Shown: positions 60,739 through 64,000 of the stretch, piece after piece
Layout: every line of letters starts with the position of its first letter
Position numbering within the stretch: position 1 is the stretch's first letter
The notes under the pieces: model-generated
What the model saw: only the letters and a program-made list of their open reading frames with translations
What the model was told of the DNA's origin: nothing
The model's database searches: none
Translations under genes and position numbers: made by a program
Origin: Nodularia sp034931045
Lineage (GTDB): Bacteria; Cyanobacteriota; Cyanobacteriia; Cyanobacteriales; Nostocaceae
DNA: 64,000 nt
Direction: 5' to 3'
Assembly: GCF_034931045.1 (NCBI RefSeq)
Contig: NZ_JAYGHH010000004.1
Span: 138,580-202,579, forward strand

Positions 60739-62570
60739 ATTACAAGCGATTAGATCCGGATAAAAAAGATATTTTGATTATTGACGACACGGCCATTAAC
60801 CTCCGCGTTTTGTCTTCTATTCTCACAAAAGAAGGATATAACGTTCGTAAAGCCTTAAATTGGCAAATGGCCTTGACTGCTTGCCAGTCGGTGTTGCCGG
60901 ATCTTATCTTACTTGATATTATGATGCCCGATATTGATGGTTATGAAGTTTGCCGACGCTTAAAAAAGTGGGAGATTACAGCAGAAATTCCAGTAATTTT
61001 TATTAGTGCTTTAGATGATGTTTTCGATAAGGTAAAGGCTTTTAATGTCGGGGGAGTTGATTATATTTGCAAACCATTTGATTTTCAAGAAATTTTAGTC
61101 CGTATTCAAAATCAATTGGCATTAAGAACAGCACAATTAGAAATTTTGCATCTAAACAACGAACTAGAAAAAAGAGTAAAGGAGCGGACATTAGAACTAG
61201 AGAAAACTTTAGAGATCCTGCAAAAAGAAATTGCTGCTCGTCAGCAATTGCAAAGTAAATTGCTGGATATGGTATTACATGATTCTCTAACAGGCTTACC
61301 AAATAGATTCATGTTTAGTAAGCGGTTAGAAAAATCTTTGCAGATGGCAAAGCAGGAATCAAATTATAAGTTTGCTGTGCTGTTTTTAGATTGCGATCGC
61401 TTTAAAGTTATTAATGATTCTTTAGGGCATTTAGTAGGAGATGAATTGCTCATTGCTATTGCTCATCGCCTCAAGTTATGTCTGAAATCAAATGAGACTC
61501 TAGCAAGATTAGGTGGTGATGAATTCGGCATAATCTTGGAAAACTTGCCAGATATTGATGCCGCCATCCAAGTAGCTGAAAGCATATTGGAACAGCTATC
61601 ACTTAGCTTTAAACTTTCAAGATATGAAGTCTTTATGAATGCTAGTATTGGCATTAACTGGGGTAGTAAAGATTACGAGCAGCCAGAATATTTGTTGCGG
61701 GATGCTGATACAGCGATGTATCGTGCTAAAGCTTTAGGAAGAGCCAGGTATCATCTTTTTGATCCAGCCATGTATCAAGAAGCTATTCAGCTTTTGGATT
61801 TGGAAAATGATTTGCGTCGAGCTGTAGAAAGGCAAGAATTTGTTGTTTATTATCAACCAATTATTTCTTTAACCACAGGTAGAGTCTCTGGATTTGAAGC
61901 ACTTATACGCTGGAAACATCCAGTTCGTGGTCTGATTTTTCCCACAGAGTTTATTCCTATAGCCGAAGAAACAGGTTTAATTAATCTTATTGATAAATGG
62001 GTATTGCGGTCAGCTTGTAATCAATTACGTATCTGGCAAAATTATTCAGACAAAACAAAAAATTTAACTATTAGTGCTAATTTGAGTGCGCGATTATTTT
62101 CACATCCTAATTTAATATTTGAAATCGATAAAATTATTGATGAGACTCAAATAAATCCTGTAAATTTAGAATTGGAAATAACCGAAAGTGTCATTATGGA
62201 AAATAGTCATGCTGTCAAAAGGATTATTAATCAGTTAAGAGACAGAAAAATTAAATTAATCATGGATGATTTTGGTACAGGTTATTCTTCTTTGAGTTAT
62301 TTACATAATTTTCCTTTAACTAAATTAAAAATTGACCAATCATTTGTGAAAATTATGGGACAAAATCCCGATAATATGGGACTATTGCCAGCTATAATAA
62401 GTATTGCTGAATCAATGGGTATGATTGTGATTGCTGAAGGAGTTGAAACCAAAGAACAATTAGAAAAACTGAGAACTTTAAATTGTGGTTTTGCTCAAGG
62501 ATATCTATTTTCTAAACCGATAGAGGCAGAATTAGTCCTCAATTTTTTGGATGCAGCACCTCAATGGTAA
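60735..62570 (+). CDS. Response regulator with GGDEF and EAL domains
   Basis: A 611-residue c-di-GMP-related protein. An N-terminal receiver with Asp61 in LILLDIMMPDIDGYE and KPFDFQEI is followed by a coiled coil (about 135-185). The GGDEF domain (about 190-360) has intact LARLGGDEFGIIL (GGDEF at 260-264) and the EAL domain (about 370-605) has GFEALIRWKHP (EAL 388-390), NLSARLF and MDDFGTGYSSLSYL. The five-residue-upstream RxxD product-inhibition site is absent (KSNE there). It could synthesise, degrade or both. It overlaps the histidine kinase by four bases (ATGA), so the kinase is the obvious phosphodonor. Confidence 0.93.
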   Translation: MNYKRLDPDKKDILIIDDTAINLRVLSSILTKEGYNVRKALNWQMALTACQSVLPDLILLDIMMPDIDGYEVCRRLKKWEITAEIPVIFISALDDVFDKVKAFNVGGVDYICKPFDFQEILVRIQNQLALRTAQLEILHLNNELEKRVKERTLELEKTLEILQKEIAARQQLQSKLLDMVLHDSLTGLPNRFMFSKRLEKSLQMAKQESNYKFAVLFLDCDRFKVINDSLGHLVGDELLIAIAHRLKLCLKSNETLARLGGDEFGIILENLPDIDAAIQVAESILEQLSLSFKLSRYEVFMNASIGINWGSKDYEQPEYLLRDADTAMYRAKALGRARYHLFDPAMYQEAIQLLDLENDLRRAVERQEFVVYYQPIISLTTGRVSGFEALIRWKHPVRGLIFPTEFIPIAEETGLINLIDKWVLRSACNQLRIWQNYSDKTKNLTISANLSARLFSHPNLIFEIDKIIDETQINPVNLELEITESVIMENSHAVKRIINQLRDRKIKLIMDDFGTGYSSLSYLHNFPLTKLKIDQSFVKIMGQNPDNMGLLPAIISIAESMGMIVIAEGVETKEQLEKLRTLNCGFAQGYLFSKPIEAELVLNFLDAAPQW

Positions 62571-62737
62571 ACTTCTCTTTTTTTGATTTTTCTGTGTTCT
62601 CTGCGCCTAGTTTGTTTTTTTGCTAAATTTATTTTGGCTACATTTTTAATACTAATTCTGTATCAGAACTTTGGGGTGAGTGCTAGTAGTTATACTATAT
62701 GAGGAACGAACCACAAAGGGCGCAAAGGACACAAAGT

Positions 62738-62775
<38 letters not shown>

Positions 62776-62817
62776 GAAAACTATGTTGTCTTAGATGGAA
62801 AACCCAGAAAAAATAAA

Positions 62818-63564
62818 ATGATGCGAGTTTTGATTTTGGGTGGAACCGGAGAGGCGGCAGAATTAGCTGCTAAAGTTATTAATATTCAGGGAGTTGAGGT
62901 AATTTCATCTCTAGCAGGTCGCACTCGTGAACCGTCAATCCCATTAGGTGATTTGCGAATTGGGGGTTTTGGTGGTGTGACTGGACTAGCTAAGTATCTG
63001 CATCAAATGAAAATCGATTTATTGATTGATGCGACCCATCCTTTTGCGGCTCAAATTGCTTTAAATGCGGCTGATGCTGCAATGGAAGTTAAAGTACCCC
63101 GTCTGAAGTTAATTCGCCAACCTTGGCAAGAAGTGAATGGCGATCGCTGGATTAAAGTTGATAGTATAAAAACTGCTGCCGATGTTCTCGAAAATCAATC
63201 ACAACGCGTTTTTTTAAGCATTGGTAGGCAAGAAATCGGTGCTTTTGCTCATTTGCATCAAATTTGGTTTTTAATGCGGATGATTGACCCACCTGAGTTA
63301 AATACCTTAGTACCACCAGGAATATTGTTGTGCGATCGCGGGCCTTTTAACCTCCATAATGAGAAGGAAATCCTCATTCGCCATCAAATCGATACTATTG
63401 TCAGCAAAAATAGTGGTGGTGATGCCACTTATGCCAAAATTATCGCCGCACGAGAACTAAAACTCAAAGTTGTAATGATAAACCGTCCCCCCGTACCCCC
63501 AGGGGAGCAAGCCACAGACATAGATGAAGTTTTGGTGTGGCTATCACAGCACTTGCATCCGTGA
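62818..63564 (+). CDS. cobK: Precorrin-6A reductase CobK/CbiJ
   Basis: A NADPH-dependent reductase of the cobalamin pathway, reducing (cobalt-)precorrin-6A to 6B. The 248-residue protein has the N-terminal MRVLILGGTGEAAELA dinucleotide motif, SSLAGRTREPSIPLG, LLIDATHPFAAQI and the C-terminal VSKNSGGDATYAKIIAAREL with VVMINRPPVPPG, all family-typical. Two adjacent ATGs exist (62818 and 62821); either could be used. The gene is alone, convergent with psbA, with a shared hairpin between them. Other cob genes are not in the window. Confidence 0.9.
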   Translation: MMRVLILGGTGEAAELAAKVINIQGVEVISSLAGRTREPSIPLGDLRIGGFGGVTGLAKYLHQMKIDLLIDATHPFAAQIALNAADAAMEVKVPRLKLIRQPWQEVNGDRWIKVDSIKTAADVLENQSQRVFLSIGRQEIGAFAHLHQIWFLMRMIDPPELNTLVPPGILLCDRGPFNLHNEKEILIRHQIDTIVSKNSGGDATYAKIIAARELKLKVVMINRPPVPPGEQATDIDEVLVWLSQHLHP

Positions 63565-63610
63565 ATCAGTATTTATTCTTCTGCGTCTCTGCGGGACAAA
63601 AAACAAACAT

Positions 63611-63638
63611 AAAAAACGCCCCCCATTTCTGAGAGGCG
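63611..63638 (-). terminator. Terminator of psbA (and possibly cobK)
   Basis: On the minus strand CGCCTC pairs with GGGGCG around a ~10-base loop (one G-T pair), followed by six T. In the plus direction the stem is followed by TTTTTATTC, so it may act for both convergent genes. Confidence 0.75.
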
Positions 63639-63663
63639 ATTTTTATTCAGCTAAACTTAATGA

Positions 63664-64000
63664 TTAACCATTGATAGCAGGTGCAGTTAAAGCAACAGGA
63701 GCAACATCAGCAGCAGCCAAGTCTAGAGGGAAGTTGTGAGCGTTACGCTCGTGCATTACTTCCATACCCAAGTTAGCGCGGTTGATTACGTCAGCCCAGG
63801 TAGCGATAACGCGACCTTGAGAATCAATTACTGATTGGTTGAAGTTGAAACCGTTCAAGTTAAAAGCCATTGTGCTGATACCCAAAGCGGTAAACCAGAT
63901 ACCGATTACAGGCCAAGCAGCTAGGAAGAAGTGAAGTGAACGGCTGTTGTTGAAAGAAGCGTATTGGAAGATTAACCGACCAAAGTAACCGTGAGCAGCT
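63664..64000 (-). CDS. psbA: Photosystem II D1 protein PsbA, C-terminal part
   Basis: The reaction-centre D1 subunit, partial at the right edge (about 111 C-terminal residues visible). The sequence shows AHGYFGRLIFQYASFNNSRS, the helix-to-lumen segment ISTMAFNLNGFNFNQSVIDS, and the manganese-cluster ligands in NRANLGMEVMHERNAHNFPL, with His and Glu residues and the processed Ala in PLDLA. The remaining AADVAPVALTAPAING is the C-terminal extension removed by CtpA. Cyanobacteria carry several psbA copies; which form this is cannot be told from the fragment. A strong hairpin terminator follows. Confidence 0.97.
   Translation of the reverse strand, partial: AAHGYFGRLIFQYASFNNSRSLHFFLAAWPVIGIWFTALGISTMAFNLNGFNFNQSVIDSQGRVIATWADVINRANLGMEVMHERNAHNFPLDLAAADVAPVALTAPAING

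Overview
The window comes from a filamentous, probably heterocyst-forming cyanobacterium (order Nostocales). The evidence is the dense GCGATCGC (HIP1) palindromes, heptanucleotide tandem repeats between genes, a homocitrate synthase gene (nifV), photosystem II psbA at the right edge, and cyanobacteria-specific genes such as ldpA, a Ycf45-type ATPase and cruP. It is chromosomal and mostly housekeeping. One internal run of 25 N (16865-16889) lies in a GC-rich tandem repeat, so the source is a draft assembly.

Region 1 (1-13063, all minus strand) is a two-partner secretion array. A TpsB outer-membrane transporter gene comes first (11288-13063), followed by at least five tandem TpsA exoprotein genes; the last runs off the left edge. 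The four complete exoproteins share a signal peptide, an N-terminal secretion domain and a C-terminal module with two conserved cysteines, while the middle beta-helix region varies. A small palindromic MITE-like element sits between two of them. About 0.7 kb upstream of tpsB has no gene but holds hairpins and dispersed repeats.

Region 2 (13.8-25.6 kb) holds a class V aminotransferase, the sulfate uptake genes sbpA-cysT-cysW, the cluster lysA-cdaA-uppS (diaminopimelate decarboxylase, c-di-AMP synthase, undecaprenyl diphosphate synthase) and the divergent rimI and clpC.

Region 3 (25.6-31.2 kb) is more accessory: a small protein overlapping a retropepsin-like protease, a TspO-related membrane protein, a second MITE-like element, a VapBC-like toxin-antitoxin pair, a sulfiredoxin-Dps pair for peroxide defence, and an HTH-GrpE fusion.

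Region 4 (31.2-45.2 kb) holds the Ycf45/R3H ATPase, ldpA, hemB, a MocR-type regulator with putative operator half-sites, an RDD-pentapeptide-repeat membrane protein, and a very large CBS/multi-PAS hybrid histidine kinase.

Region 5 (45.2-57.2 kb) holds nifV without other nif genes, cruP, three overlapping small genes that include an HTH regulator, ruvC, yvcK-tsaE, a heavily decayed dihydroorotase pseudogene, lepB and a MOSC protein.

Region 6 (57.7-64 kb) holds a hybrid sensor kinase overlapping a REC-GGDEF-EAL protein (a likely c-di-GMP signalling pair), cobK, and the 3' end of psbA with a strong terminator.
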